47,906 bases of DNA, taken from positions 1-47,906 of the IMG/VR virus record IMGVR_UViG_3300045282_000052; one strand, given 5' to 3'. Within the stretch, counting starts at the first letter, position 1; each line of letters begins with the position of its first letter. A program made the translations under genes and the position numbers. Below the pieces are notes generated by a model that made no database searches, was not told where the DNA came from, and worked only from the letters and a program-made list of their open reading frames with translations. This document shows, one piece after another, positions 23,201 to 31,212 of the stretch. This DNA comes from a virus.

Positions 23201-23407
23201 CCGCTCGCGGGCGATACGAAGTTCTCTCGCAGTTTCCCATCGCTTTTGAAGGTCTGCCTGATCGAGATCGGGATAAGCCGTCTGGAAGTCGTTGGCAACT
23301 GCGGACCACGGGGCAGGCGCAGGAACTTCGTCACGGGCCGGGACATCGCTCGACTCGCCGCTAAAAGCAATTCCACCGAAGAGGGTATCGAGAGGGCCAT
23401 CAGCCAT
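17192..23407 (-). CDS. giant polyvalent ejection-type protein with GGDEF-like domain
   Basis: 2071 residues. Residues 130-300 are Gly/Ala-rich and hydrophobic, as in membrane-interacting ejection proteins. Residues 490-650 are coiled coil. Residues 835-965 match a GGDEF (diguanylate cyclase) fold: DLPNKRAF, then FSDADGLKAFNDRFG and AGDALL, the signature loop KGDEF (896-900; 20708-20722), then SFGVG and a final Ala/Lys helix. The first Gly of GGDEF is Lys, and no RxxD inhibitory site is seen. Residues 1000-1370 are linkers and helical modules; 1690-2065 match the large-polyvalent-protein C-terminal region (LPD38-like: GMVGMLSHPVRTSKAIPE, ANWANVSTGRG, NHTFFAPKW). Last gene of the late operon. 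It is probably packaged and ejected, then acts in the host; enzyme activity is unproven. Confidence 0.8.
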   Translation of the reverse strand: MADGPLDTLFGGIAFSGESSDVPARDEVPAPAPWSAVANDFQTAYPDLDQADLQKRWETARELRIARERHRDWSPPAVHTAIQAMPLASNYHNTRIEVQYQRAAARIAEHRAESGDYDIVAQVERSRELEGQRGVAEEVGHFGLRVAAMAGEAGLAGRAIGAAAEAPGVIGRGARAIGLGGELGDLAGASGRGAASPLVMAGEAGRAGVRVGATTAMMPGMWAPEWTQNNVQAGRDPMDIEGLPSAFALGMVNVAILGSLGGQTSGLARGTGMRAMATRIGAAGPIGFAEQQAADVASTLVGLRSRETGYGSIGQLVRDWDKPGGRENAFQQAAITALTFSAFGALHEGQNGRAHADAFLDYTRQQSENGLPRSVTAEAIQAVQKTMADALAKNPNMTRSQAREVMKQYSENPAVDPLLRRFAATQADALPETATRVDSPMTPDQANTGLANEQARMQQEGRNSQGNRSPAETAPNAGTGANQGVPGQTAKPPMTARERSDAAENQSRLIYRQLDEAKANLRRLSREFVNPNPKEIAEAKAKVRELDKAYKQALPEVDRLRTEAAAEGAAAQGSGQSSQSSYPRMDASRSAELTASRERVDAAQKEHSAAQSEGGDTQIAKDRRQRAATELTAAMESHQTLAERLHRSRRSSQAPENLLFHTLSYKSPKESVRDAQRVLEGGTMRPIDTWADTAGSKLGPAHERSNANAEKGTATLVFDRNAIEKSGGTIQEREGIAKVYNKNAPKMDPALKQVRYKGEGSAPDFAKLKETVDALNTKRAEFGLPPVELVATMGQRSAERRQQTVEVPVERRQGERRRVADMTHEEARKELLTSQTVDLPNKRAFDEAPKSPVVGFSDADGLKAFNDRFGYAAGDALLNAKAEALKAAGVDAYHEKGDEFLHRGGDPQVLRQQLETARQILRETIIVVEEKDGSVSHLIGADFSFGVGTDVRQAEAGLKAHKSEREARGERARGELRGITKVGPEEGQANIGGTDLQRPSEAAGPSAVQGEAAPNAGQGAGPVAPDQGSPPASAGQAPTGQPEVNRPGNEANVGANAPASASSNATGRRILTEKVSLHDAQAFARLIHEAGQNIIDHFGNEPFTGPTVHKVFISDLYDAVKDRLQGDVTLTEFKKQVGKMIQSGHLEGSRQDLAAGAKQSPGEKGWSWETIREKMADSHTPHPMSDDAVFHHVVIPKQTSNAASGRVLGEQFIANKYGKELDLALDRIFEERAKRPQSQESEQQTLVEIMKVFKDAGHSPQEAIEYLARVTPEEIANAEAEALAAARSSGLAPAKVREDVAGVKSEVEREAHSEVAAPEVGRDAEAPQGAEAAPSAESRTAGNAPAAAPPRTGEPAGRDAANGRQPDTSGGERSGVMSAEDWKKAETFNIQWIFDSSPKSQLENIAKEAEQNGRADLAKYIREEMMPKSPAESGFGRPVTAAERRILPSGGQPDASGAGRPGRLTALAYEHVDAERVKMGKEPILAQEARSDPEVWQKAMDALEKDPTAASRLVEELNKNPRPATAEENALLDYHMTALRNEHERAMLDFVRSFAQKADEATINGHDVRERELSELLDKADKAASLSGSEAGRSFRLRRLLIAEDFSLRGLLKSKEAALGRPLTEAEKVEIAELSAKIKELQDKLDAAEKAGTVKPGEPSDIDFELTRIKTKIKTQLQKDREARAPWPVKALRMAGEAVSIPKSLMASIDFPLLRQGMVGMLSHPVRTSKAIPEMFRSFFSEDVAQRALYEIRHDPMFKVAEPAGLEITSSTEGKSSGREEGFLSNVIGKVPVVGHITRASERAYQTILNRIRFDTFKGMAESLSTNGKLTPAEASIIANWANVSTGRGPLGKMEPAATLLNHTFFAPKWAISRFQLLLGQPLWTQIGTSAPRARLEVAKEYARLAVGLGVVVGLASAAGFTFEKDPRATDFLKLKMGNTRLDFTGGLANTGTFLSRVFSQSTKTNTGVVRSLRAPVAFGRDDTASVVGRFARGKLAPIPGAALDQLTGQNVVGQRVTPAQTAMQVTTPLFARDVYEAMVDLGMPKGTAVSLLGLLGMSIQVHEPRRARPR

Positions 23408-23410
23408 GCG

Positions 23411-24886
23411 TCACCTTCCGATTCCTAGTTGAGTCATCGCTCGTTGCCGCTGGGCTGGGCTGGCATTTGCCCAAAATTGTTCCGCTTCAAAGCGATTCTG
23501 GAAACGAGTGCGAGTGAGCCAAGGATTCATGAACCCATGTTGGACAAGTGCATCGATTACTCTGGAATTTCTGGCGTGCAATTCCGCCCGCTGACCAGCC
23601 CCGGCATCGCCTTGCGGAGTCGCCGCTTCGCCACCGGGAGCCGTTCTTGGGGCTACTGCCGGTTGAGCCATTGCATCGATACGCTGGAGGGCATCTTGCC
23701 TCTGTGCTGCCACGGGGTCTTGTTGTTGATCCGGAGCCGCTTCTTGTTGCTGATCTGGATTATCAGCCATTTCGTTAAGACGAGAGCCGAATCCTCCTCC
23801 AGCAGACGGCGGCGGAATTCTCGTGCTGGCCAAGCTGCGCCGTGGAGGGGTAGGCGGCGCATTTGTTTGCAAGGCTGCGCGCACCGTCCCTAGTCGCTCT
23901 CGGACCCTTCGGACCAATTCGGCTTCCCGAAGAACGCCCTCAGCTTGAGGAGTGGCGAAATTAGCGGGAAGATCACGCAGCCAAGACGGACGGCGAGCAG
24001 CAGTTTGCGCCGCAGTCTCATCAGGACGAGGCTTGAGTTCGTCATCCATTTCCTTCTTTATCACGTCAATGGTATGAGAAATCTGCTGAAGAGTCGGTTG
24101 CGGAGAGCCATCTTCTTGGGTTGGCGCTGGCTGACGAGTGCCGCTTGAACCTGCCGAATTCCTCGCGCCTGCCTGTCCTTGACGCACAACTGGCACCATC
24201 TCGCCGTTTCCGTTCCTGGTGTATTGAGTGATTCCACCTCTTGCATGAAGCTCGTCTTCGGTAAGCCGCTCGATCTCGGCTTGATGAGCCGCGTATTCTT
24301 CGGGACTTTGCGCCGATTCAAGAAGATGCGGATTTGCTGCCATTACTTCCTCGCGGACTTGCCTCTGCATGATTCGATCAGGAATACTGCCGACGCCATT
24401 TTCCATATGTTCCGCGTCGAACGCCATGTTTTGCTGCCGCGTAGCCGCCTGCATTGCCTGCTGATTCATGAACGCTGTAAGTTGCGCATTCTGCATAGCC
24501 TCCTGCGCACGCTGACGCCGCATTTCCAGAGGATGTTGCCGCGTCTGGATCATCAGCCGCATGTCATTCGCTTCCTGCTCGTTAATTGAGCCATTGTCAA
24601 TCGCCTCGTCAATCCCGGCCATGCCCTGATTGAGTTGGTTAAGCCGAAGTTCTTCGGCCTGATTTAATCGGCTATCGTCGTAGACTTGCTGAGCGCCGCG
24701 ACCGCCGCCTCCTCCTCCCCCGCCGCCATCGCCGCCCGGCTGCTGGGCATAACCGCCCCCGCCCCGTTGCTGCAATGCGGCCTGCTTCAGTTGGAACTCG
24801 CGGTCGAGATTCTGTTGCTGAAGAGCGCCGTATTGCTGGGCTACGCCAGAGTTATAGGCACCTGGTTGGGAAAATTCGATTGGCAT
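23411..24886 (-). CDS. Gln-rich internal virion protein, 491 aa
   Basis: N-terminus is rich in Gln, Gly and Ala (AQQYGALQQQNLDREFQLKQ within residues 15-40), followed by long helical segments and Pro/Gln-rich linkers, ending QRQRAMTQLGIGR. This is the usual look of internal core or ejection proteins of podoviruses. It lies directly upstream (4 bp) of the giant protein, so both are likely ejected together. AAGGAC site precedes its ATG. No enzymatic motif is seen. Confidence 0.65.
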   Translation of the reverse strand: MPIEFSQPGAYNSGVAQQYGALQQQNLDREFQLKQAALQQRGGGGYAQQPGGDGGGGGGGGGRGAQQVYDDSRLNQAEELRLNQLNQGMAGIDEAIDNGSINEQEANDMRLMIQTRQHPLEMRRQRAQEAMQNAQLTAFMNQQAMQAATRQQNMAFDAEHMENGVGSIPDRIMQRQVREEVMAANPHLLESAQSPEEYAAHQAEIERLTEDELHARGGITQYTRNGNGEMVPVVRQGQAGARNSAGSSGTRQPAPTQEDGSPQPTLQQISHTIDVIKKEMDDELKPRPDETAAQTAARRPSWLRDLPANFATPQAEGVLREAELVRRVRERLGTVRAALQTNAPPTPPRRSLASTRIPPPSAGGGFGSRLNEMADNPDQQQEAAPDQQQDPVAAQRQDALQRIDAMAQPAVAPRTAPGGEAATPQGDAGAGQRAELHARNSRVIDALVQHGFMNPWLTRTRFQNRFEAEQFWANASPAQRQRAMTQLGIGR

Positions 24887-24900
24887 GGCTTGTCCTTCGA

Positions 24901-26115
24901 TTAGGCGATCTGCTTGATGGACCCTTCGGCATTATACGTGACCGTCGTGAAAGTTCCGGTCGTGGCAAGCGTGATCGCCGTGCCCGCTTTCGCCCGAATG
25001 CTAAGCACAACACCTTCATAGGGGCCAGCGCCGGTAGCATTGGTGATGGCTGTGACAAAGGTGCCTGCAAGCTGGGAAAAGTTAAGTGTCAAAGTTCTGG
25101 ACGTATTCGTTTCGTCCGTGTACGTACAAGTGGCACCGAAACTGTGCAACGTTGATGTGGTAACGTTGATGTTTGCGGAAACCTCGAACGATCCGTCAGC
25201 CGCCCCCACCGTGTAATTTGCCAGCGATGCCACGGCTGCCGTGCGGCCCGTGAGTCTTCCGAAACCGTAAATAGCCGGGAAGCCGTATCCTGCGGTAAAG
25301 ACTCCTTTGTACAATGCGAATATGCCTGACGAATCCACAAAAAGCGTCTGAGTGCCGCCTGAAAGTTGCAACTCAAATATTATTCCTGACGAAGCTCCCC
25401 TAACAGACAGAGAAGTATTCCCGAAAGTAATGTTACTTATCGATATGCCTGATGATCTAACTATAATCGTGGTTCCAATATTAACGGGTCCAGAAGGACC
25501 AATACTTAGGAATCCAGAAGTAGTCTTATCAAGGGTATCAACAGAACTCATCAAGCCCAAAGCGACCATTGCAGCGCCAATGTCTCCGCTCTGCACGGCA
25601 AATGCAATCGGAAGCAATCTCGCGATCAACGATGAATCGAGCGGAGGGGCCGCATCCGAGCGCATGAACGTATTCGCTATTCCGTTCACGGGAGTCAGGC
25701 CAACTTTAGCGGACGGATTCGCCGCCAGTCCGAGAATGGAAGCCCCATCAAACTGAAGAATCCAAGTCGTCGGCCCAACCTGCTTCAGCGTCCCGGCCCC
25801 AATCAGTGAATTGAGAATCTGCGATACGAGTTGCGTGTGATGGTCCATGCGGCGCTTGCCGCCCACGCTGTCTGCTTCATAGACCCTCGGAATGAAAGAT
25901 GCTTGCGAGGTCGGCTGGATTGGCGAGGCGGGAACGACTAAGCTTGGGCGGTCAAGGACATGATACGGTCTGTGAAATCTTCGGTTCGCCTCACGAATGG
26001 CGGCGCGGAACAGGATGACGTTTTTGCCAACAGGGGGAGTAGAGGATGGAACCGCAAAGGCAATGCGCCGACTCAGAATCGGCTTGAACGGCTTCCTTCT
26101 CCCCAGACGAGCCAT
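24901..26115 (-). CDS. putative tail appendage/fibre protein, 404 aa
   Basis: The N-terminus is basic (MARLGRRKPFKPILSRR). The middle (about residues 110-260) contains regular beta strands with Ser, Gly, Ile and Val. The C-terminal 120 residues (DGSFEVSANINVTT, CTYTDETNTSRTLTL, GTFTTVTYNAEGSIK) match a beta-sandwich commonly seen in environmental phage surface proteins. Likely a receptor-contacting or decoration protein; the assignment rests on composition and operon position. Confidence 0.6.
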   Translation of the reverse strand: MARLGRRKPFKPILSRRIAFAVPSSTPPVGKNVILFRAAIREANRRFHRPYHVLDRPSLVVPASPIQPTSQASFIPRVYEADSVGGKRRMDHHTQLVSQILNSLIGAGTLKQVGPTTWILQFDGASILGLAANPSAKVGLTPVNGIANTFMRSDAAPPLDSSLIARLLPIAFAVQSGDIGAAMVALGLMSSVDTLDKTTSGFLSIGPSGPVNIGTTIIVRSSGISISNITFGNTSLSVRGASSGIIFELQLSGGTQTLFVDSSGIFALYKGVFTAGYGFPAIYGFGRLTGRTAAVASLANYTVGAADGSFEVSANINVTTSTLHSFGATCTYTDETNTSRTLTLNFSQLAGTFVTAITNATGAGPYEGVVLSIRAKAGTAITLATTGTFTTVTYNAEGSIKQIA

Positions 26116-26124
26116 GCCTTACTC

Positions 26125-26625
26125 CTAGAATCGGACCACGATGTACGTGTAGGCATTGACCGCCGTGCCCGCCGTCACCCGAACTCGAACCGCGTTGCCG
26201 ATGATAAGCTTTGGCCGCTCACCAAGCGGGAATTGCTTGACATAAGGGCCGGTGGGCGGGAGAAGTTGAAGATCGAAGTTGCGAGCTGCCACTATCGATC
26301 CTTCATTCGTGCAGGTATATCCCGTGGCCGACGTTCCCAACGTCAGCCCTGCCACGGAAGCAACCGCTTGCTCCACGCTATCGAACTTGGAGCAGTCTGC
26401 GTCTGCCGAGGCCGTGACCGTGCCGAAGACGGTTCCGGTATCGATCAACTCAACCTTGATCGGGAGCGCCGCCGCGAAGCCGTCGAATGAAATCCCCCAT
26501 TCGACAATCTCGCACACGTTGAACGGCTTTAACTGGAGCAGCGTCTTGATGGCCGTTCCGGTCGTGACCGTTGCAAATGCCGCCGTCGTCTGCATCGCGC
26601 CATTGGCCACCAAATAAGAACCCAT
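26125..26625 (-). CDS. beta-rich structural protein, 166 aa
   Basis: Starts MGSYLVANGAMQTTAAFATV after GGAGACTGAA. Strand-rich with Thr, Val and Gly throughout, no charged clusters, and a YTYIVVRF end: the usual pattern of small virion appendage or decoration proteins. No family known. Sits between two other beta-rich proteins of the same operon. Confidence 0.6.
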   Translation of the reverse strand: MGSYLVANGAMQTTAAFATVTTGTAIKTLLQLKPFNVCEIVEWGISFDGFAAALPIKVELIDTGTVFGTVTASADADCSKFDSVEQAVASVAGLTLGTSATGYTCTNEGSIVAARNFDLQLLPPTGPYVKQFPLGERPKLIIGNAVRVRVTAGTAVNAYTYIVVRF

Positions 26626-26634
26626 TTCAGTCTC

Positions 26635-27336
26635 CTAAAAAGTTGATGCCGCGTTCACGGCTTGAAGAATCGGAAGCTGGAGTCTGGCTACAGGAGCCGC
26701 CCCTGCCAATGCCTTGAAGGTCGCAATGGTTGCCGCGCTTAGTCCAGTCGAATTTCCCCACGTCCATGCGGGATTTGCCGCTGCCGCTGCTCCCTGAATC
26801 AAATAGGCACAAGCTCCACCGTAATTAGTGCCGCCGACAAGAGCGTCCTGATCGATAACCGAAAATCCTCCATTAATCGAAGCGTCTCCAGCAAAGGGAG
26901 AATCGTTGCCAAGGCCAGCAATAAGAAGCTGACCGTTCGTGCTGGGAGTTACCGATCCAGTAGAAATCGTGGTTCCCGATCCTGCCGTTGCGCCATTTTC
27001 CTGATCTGCGTTTTGCGTTGTATCTATTCCGCTAAAAGCAAGAAAATAAGCGCACGCCGCGATGACCGATCCAGTAAAACTCAAATTATGGCCCGTCCCA
27101 ACTACCGGGTTTTTTACATACCAGATTCGGCTGGCCGGTCCTGCGGTTGTCTTGTCTGTAAGGCCAATCCACGAATTCGACTTGCTATCTGCAATAGCCG
27201 GCGCTCCTGACCCAGACCCACTGTAACGAGCAGAAACGCAAACCAAAAGGGTCGCTCCCGTCGTGTCAATGTTGGGAGTCGTCCCCCCGCCTAGTGCTGG
27301 GGTTATTTTCGTATTCGCAAGGAGCGTTACGCTCAT
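26635..27336 (-). CDS. Gly/Ser/Thr-rich surface protein, 233 aa
   Basis: Starts MSVTLLANTKITPALGGGTTP; contains NSWIGLTDKTT, RIWYVKNPVVGTGHNLSFTG and repeated Gly/Ala/Thr stretches, a pattern I associate with phage and bacterial surface beta-sandwich domains. Composition and position point to a virion surface or tail-spike accessory role. GGAGCGAC precedes its ATG. Confidence 0.6.
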   Translation of the reverse strand: MSVTLLANTKITPALGGGTTPNIDTTGATLLVCVSARYSGSGSGAPAIADSKSNSWIGLTDKTTAGPASRIWYVKNPVVGTGHNLSFTGSVIAACAYFLAFSGIDTTQNADQENGATAGSGTTISTGSVTPSTNGQLLIAGLGNDSPFAGDASINGGFSVIDQDALVGGTNYGGACAYLIQGAAAAANPAWTWGNSTGLSAATIATFKALAGAAPVARLQLPILQAVNAASTF

Positions 27337-27346
27337 GTCGCTCCTT

Positions 27347-28471
27347 TTACTCGTCGTAGTAGGTGTCTTGGGCGGGCGGATTCATGTCACCTTCAAAAGC
27401 CCCTGCATCGGCTGGCCCCCACGAATCGGGAGCGTTCTGATTCAAGGAATCATCGACTCCACCAGACGGCGTAGAGCCATAACTTCGGCTTGCCTGATTC
27501 CCGGCAAAGGAACCCATCATCCCGTAAGGGTCGCCAGCGCCCATTCCCAACATGCTGGCCGCGTTCATGGCTTGGCTGCCACTGAATCCAGATGCGCCAT
27601 TGCCGCCGTATCCGTATTCCGCAGGCGACCACGGTTCGGCTTGGTTCTGATTCATTGGCTCATCCATCTGATCGGCGTTCTGCTGGCCGAATTCAAGGTT
27701 TTGCGAAGCCTGCTCGCCGCCCGAACGTTGATACGGCCTCGCTCCGTAGTTGGTGTAACTGCCTGTGCCGCTTGAGCCGCCTCCACCAGAAAAGTCCGCT
27801 CCCGGACCTTGCGGACCTCCTCGTGATGGCAGACTTCCCATGCTCATGTTGCCCATGCCAGCGCCCGCCCCTCGTGGAGAGTTACGGCCAGCGTTGGCCT
27901 GCCCGCGCATCATCTCCAAATTCATGTAGTCCTTGGCGTTCGGGTAGGGGGCATTGACTGAGTTCATCCAGTTGAGTTGCTGCGAGCCGAGGGCCGTATT
28001 CTGCATGTTGGCCTGATTGCCGTAGTTCAGCCCGGCTAACCCAAGTTGCGAACGATAGCCCGCCGTCAACTGCGCCATCTGATTCGCCAAGGCGATGTCG
28101 CTCTTTTGCTTGTCCAGCGTCAGCCCGCGCTGGACCGAGTTGGCAACGGTCGTATTGCCGAGGCCGCGATTGGTCAGCCCTTGGGCCTGCATTCCCTGCT
28201 GAGCGGCATAGGCGTCATTGATCGCCTGTTGCTGGGACTGGCCGATGCCCTGAATGTCGCTCATGACCGCCCCGGACAAGTTTGTGTAGCCCTGCTGAAT
28301 GGCCCGCTGACTGCTCATTTGCCCGGTCATCAACTGCTGATAGCCCTTCAGGATGTTGCTGTAATTGCTTTGGTTCAGCTTGAGCGCGTTGGCGTAAGCG
28401 CCGCCGTAATCGTCGGCTGCTGGAACGCTGCCGAAATCGAGGTTCCCGGAGATTTGGTACGGATTGGCCAT
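27347..28471 (-). CDS. internal virion protein, helical then Gly/Gln-rich, 374 aa
   Basis: Residues 25-185 are helical and rich in Gln, Asn, Ala and Leu (QSNYSNILKGYQQLMTG, GLTNRGLGNTTVANSVQRGL), a pattern shared by a class of podovirus minor virion proteins thought to be ejected. Residues 200-374 are low-complexity Gly, Ser, Asn, Gln and Tyr. GAGGAGC before the ATG. Enzymatic motifs are absent. Confidence 0.6.
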   Translation of the reverse strand: MANPYQISGNLDFGSVPAADDYGGAYANALKLNQSNYSNILKGYQQLMTGQMSSQRAIQQGYTNLSGAVMSDIQGIGQSQQQAINDAYAAQQGMQAQGLTNRGLGNTTVANSVQRGLTLDKQKSDIALANQMAQLTAGYRSQLGLAGLNYGNQANMQNTALGSQQLNWMNSVNAPYPNAKDYMNLEMMRGQANAGRNSPRGAGAGMGNMSMGSLPSRGGPQGPGADFSGGGGSSGTGSYTNYGARPYQRSGGEQASQNLEFGQQNADQMDEPMNQNQAEPWSPAEYGYGGNGASGFSGSQAMNAASMLGMGAGDPYGMMGSFAGNQASRSYGSTPSGGVDDSLNQNAPDSWGPADAGAFEGDMNPPAQDTYYDE

Positions 28472-28472
28472 G

Positions 28473-30107
28473 TTATGCTCCTCGTCTGCGAACTTTGCCT
28501 TGCCCCGCTATTCTAATGCGGATTTGCTCCAGCGCCCAAGGGGAACTTGACGATACCTTGATGTAGGTCGCGTGCGCTGTCTTCCGAATGAAGTTCGACA
28601 TATTCCTCCCCGGTCCCCACGTCCCGGAGAAAACAGGCGTAGACGCAAGGGCAACCTCTGCTGTACTCCCCTGAAATACCTCGAATGTTACCGTCGTTGC
28701 CGTGTTCATGGAAAGGATGGCCTGTATGTCCTTGAGCAGAACATCGTCCATGTCCGCCGTCAAGAACGGCCCGATTAAGACCGAACTGTCAATGGCAACT
28801 CCATCATCCGTGGTCGCTTCGGGAGATATTGCCCGCACATATCCGTCCCACGAGCCAATGAGCGGGGTTCGGTCGTTCGCATCGTTGCCATCAAAGGCCA
28901 CGCAGCAAAGCGGATCGTGGTTGTGATCGGCAAACCGATCCTGCCACCACGCCCCCGCGCGTGCCTCGTAGAAGAAGTGCGTCGTCGCCCCCGGCTCCAC
29001 GAGCGGAGTAATGAAGACGTGGCAGCCCTGGAACCGATCATCCCAGAGCATCCGGATAGCGTTCTGGCCGGTGTCGATCTGCTGCAAAATCTGCTCGATC
29101 TGCTGGCTGATTCGCTGCGGGGCTTGACCGGGAACCAGCGTGTAGATGCCGCAGCGGTTCGAGTAGAAGTACAGCGTGCCGAATGGGTCTTTTGTCCACG
29201 GCATCCCGAACGCCATGCCGATAGCGTCAGAGATAAGGTCGATCTGGCCCCCGGCCATCGGGTCTCCACGCATCATGTAAATCGTGTGGTCCCCGCCGAA
29301 GATCATCACATCGTCCGAGTACGGCACCAGCGAAGTCACTACGTCACCGATGAGGCCCAAGGGCGAGTTGTTGCCTGCAATGGCCTGATCGGGCGAGGTC
29401 GAGAGAGGCGAGTAATCATAATCCGTTGGCACCGCGACTCTGGACATGAACCAGTTTTGTGGATCGAGCAGCAGTCCGGACAATACCGTGCGGCCTCGCC
29501 AAGTGCAAATGAGCCGTGGAGTATTGCCGTCCGAATCGACCGGGAGAACGCCCGCCGTCGCGACCCACGGCAAGAGGACATTCGTATGCGGATCGTAATA
29601 GACCCAATTCGTGCCATCGGCAAACCAGAGCTTCTGATTGTTCGCCGCCGAAAACATGATTCCCGTGAAACTCAACGGCGGGTCTTCTCCCGTGCTATTC
29701 GTGGGAGATGACCATGCGGTATCACCTGGATTTGCGATCCGAACCTGACCTTGACTGACCGCCACGAGGGTCACAACCCGCCCGCTCTGTGAAGTTTGCA
29801 CGGCCCCTCCTCCGGGCGGACTGTAGCCGCTCCCGACCAACGTATAAAGTTCCTGCACCACGAAGTATTCGCCGTTTACCTGCACGGGAAGATGCTTCAC
29901 GAGTCCAGCCCGTGACCCGCCTCGCGAGCGATTCGATGTCGGTTCGTAGGTCCGGACATTGAGGCCGAGCGGCGTTGTCCTCGCATAGTCGCTCTTGCCC
30001 GGCCCCACGTTGCGGTTCGGCTGCTTCCCGAATGGGCAGGCCACGTCCATACCCGCTTTCGGGAAGTGAAGGTCTTTCAGGAGTTCATCGGCCTTTATCT
30101 GGTCCAT
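28473..30107 (-). CDS. tail tubular protein B-like/distal tail protein, 544 aa
   Basis: Read from ATG 30107, two bases after the upstream stop; a longer reading from a TTG at 30158 overlaps the upstream gene. The long strand-rich sequence with repeated IFGGDHTIYMMRG-, GIYTLVPGQ- and IGSWDGYV-type blades fits the large tail tubular (gp12/P22 gp10-like) proteins that form the short-tail nozzle. Its first 70 residues resemble those of the upstream protein (FPxxGxDV, QPxxN, NVRxYEPxxNRxRGxxRxGLVK), so the two share an attachment module. Confidence 0.7.
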   Translation of the reverse strand: MDQIKADELLKDLHFPKAGMDVACPFGKQPNRNVGPGKSDYARTTPLGLNVRTYEPTSNRSRGGSRAGLVKHLPVQVNGEYFVVQELYTLVGSGYSPPGGGAVQTSQSGRVVTLVAVSQGQVRIANPGDTAWSSPTNSTGEDPPLSFTGIMFSAANNQKLWFADGTNWVYYDPHTNVLLPWVATAGVLPVDSDGNTPRLICTWRGRTVLSGLLLDPQNWFMSRVAVPTDYDYSPLSTSPDQAIAGNNSPLGLIGDVVTSLVPYSDDVMIFGGDHTIYMMRGDPMAGGQIDLISDAIGMAFGMPWTKDPFGTLYFYSNRCGIYTLVPGQAPQRISQQIEQILQQIDTGQNAIRMLWDDRFQGCHVFITPLVEPGATTHFFYEARAGAWWQDRFADHNHDPLCCVAFDGNDANDRTPLIGSWDGYVRAISPEATTDDGVAIDSSVLIGPFLTADMDDVLLKDIQAILSMNTATTVTFEVFQGSTAEVALASTPVFSGTWGPGRNMSNFIRKTAHATYIKVSSSSPWALEQIRIRIAGQGKVRRRGA

Positions 30108-30108
30108 G

Positions 30109-31212
30109 TTAAACCGTGTTGAAGGAACCGCTTCCGCCTGTTGTATTTCCCCCGCCAAGGGCCAAGGTGTTCGTGAGGCTACGAGCGCGAAGCAAGCTTG
30201 CGTCCAAGGTCATTGCATCAACTTGGTATACCCCAGCATCCAAGATAACCCCAACCGAATTGACTCCATCGTCCGTCCACGTCACCTTAATTGCAATGAC
30301 GTGCGGCCCCGCTGCTGGTCTAGCGATAGGAGTATCGCCATCAAAGACGCCGCCGCCAGCGATCACATCCGGAACCGGGGAAAAGGTCAGCGGATACACT
30401 CCTCCGGTCAGTCTTGTTTCGTAATGCCAGAAGGCCGCATTGAAACTTGGGGTTCTGGTGGGCGAAAGCGATATAATCGAAACTCCGTCGAGCAACAATT
30501 CCGCCGTTGCCGCTCCCCCGGCAGAATTAAGGACCATCGCACTCAACATGAAAATGTATTCGATGGTCACAGGCGGATCGGAGACTGTCATTGACCCTAA
30601 TTGATAGATGATCTGATACTTGTTAAGGCCACTCCCAACGGCATTGCTGATGCTGATGTCATAGGCTCCCGCCGTTGCGCCTGATGGAGCGCCCGCACTC
30701 GTTATTGTCGCGCTGCTAACGGAATCTCCACCGATCAGACCCGTAGCCGTGAACTCGGTTCCAAGAAAGACGAACGTGTCGCCTGTGGTTTTAGTCTGAT
30801 CGTCTGCCCGGATTGTCAAAGCGGCCTTCGGCCTCTTCCGGTTCGGCTGCCTCCCGCTCCCCCCTCGCCTCAGCCGACGCCTTCCTCCCGGATTCCTGAC
30901 GCTCAAGTTGTTCGTCGAAGGGTCCGAAATCTCTCCCTCGGCATCGTCCGAGATCAAAGCGTCCGTGGTTGGGTCCACGATGATGTTCAAGTGCTGAATC
31001 TTCGATAGGCCGTTTACTCGGTCGTCGATGTATTTAACCAAGCCAGACCGAGCGGCCCCGCGTTGCCGGTTTGTGGACGGCTCGAACCCGCGCACGTTCA
31101 CCGCGTCCGGGGTCGTTTCGGCTGGCTGGGATTCAAGCTCAATGGAAACGTCAAGACCACGTTCGGGAAAGGTCAATTCTTCCAGGGATTCGCGTGGCTG
31201 AACGGGTTTCAT
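30109..31212 (-). CDS. tail protein sharing N-terminus with the nozzle protein, 367 aa
   Basis: Residues 10-75 (LEELTFPERGLDVS, VRGFEPSTNRQRGAARSGLVKY) parallel the first 75 residues of the downstream nozzle-type protein. The remainder is different: a Thr/Gly-rich beta region with VTIEYIFMLSAMVL and PHVIAIKVTWTDDG, like an appendage domain. It may be a truncated or refitted paralogue carrying an appendage on the same docking site. Starts with ATGA overlap with the upstream gene. Confidence 0.6.
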   Translation of the reverse strand: MKPVQPRESLEELTFPERGLDVSIELESQPAETTPDAVNVRGFEPSTNRQRGAARSGLVKYIDDRVNGLSKIQHLNIIVDPTTDALISDDAEGEISDPSTNNLSVRNPGGRRRLRRGGSGRQPNRKRPKAALTIRADDQTKTTGDTFVFLGTEFTATGLIGGDSVSSATITSAGAPSGATAGAYDISISNAVGSGLNKYQIIYQLGSMTVSDPPVTIEYIFMLSAMVLNSAGGAATAELLLDGVSIISLSPTRTPSFNAAFWHYETRLTGGVYPLTFSPVPDVIAGGGVFDGDTPIARPAAGPHVIAIKVTWTDDGVNSVGVILDAGVYQVDAMTLDASLLRARSLTNTLALGGGNTTGGSGSFNTV

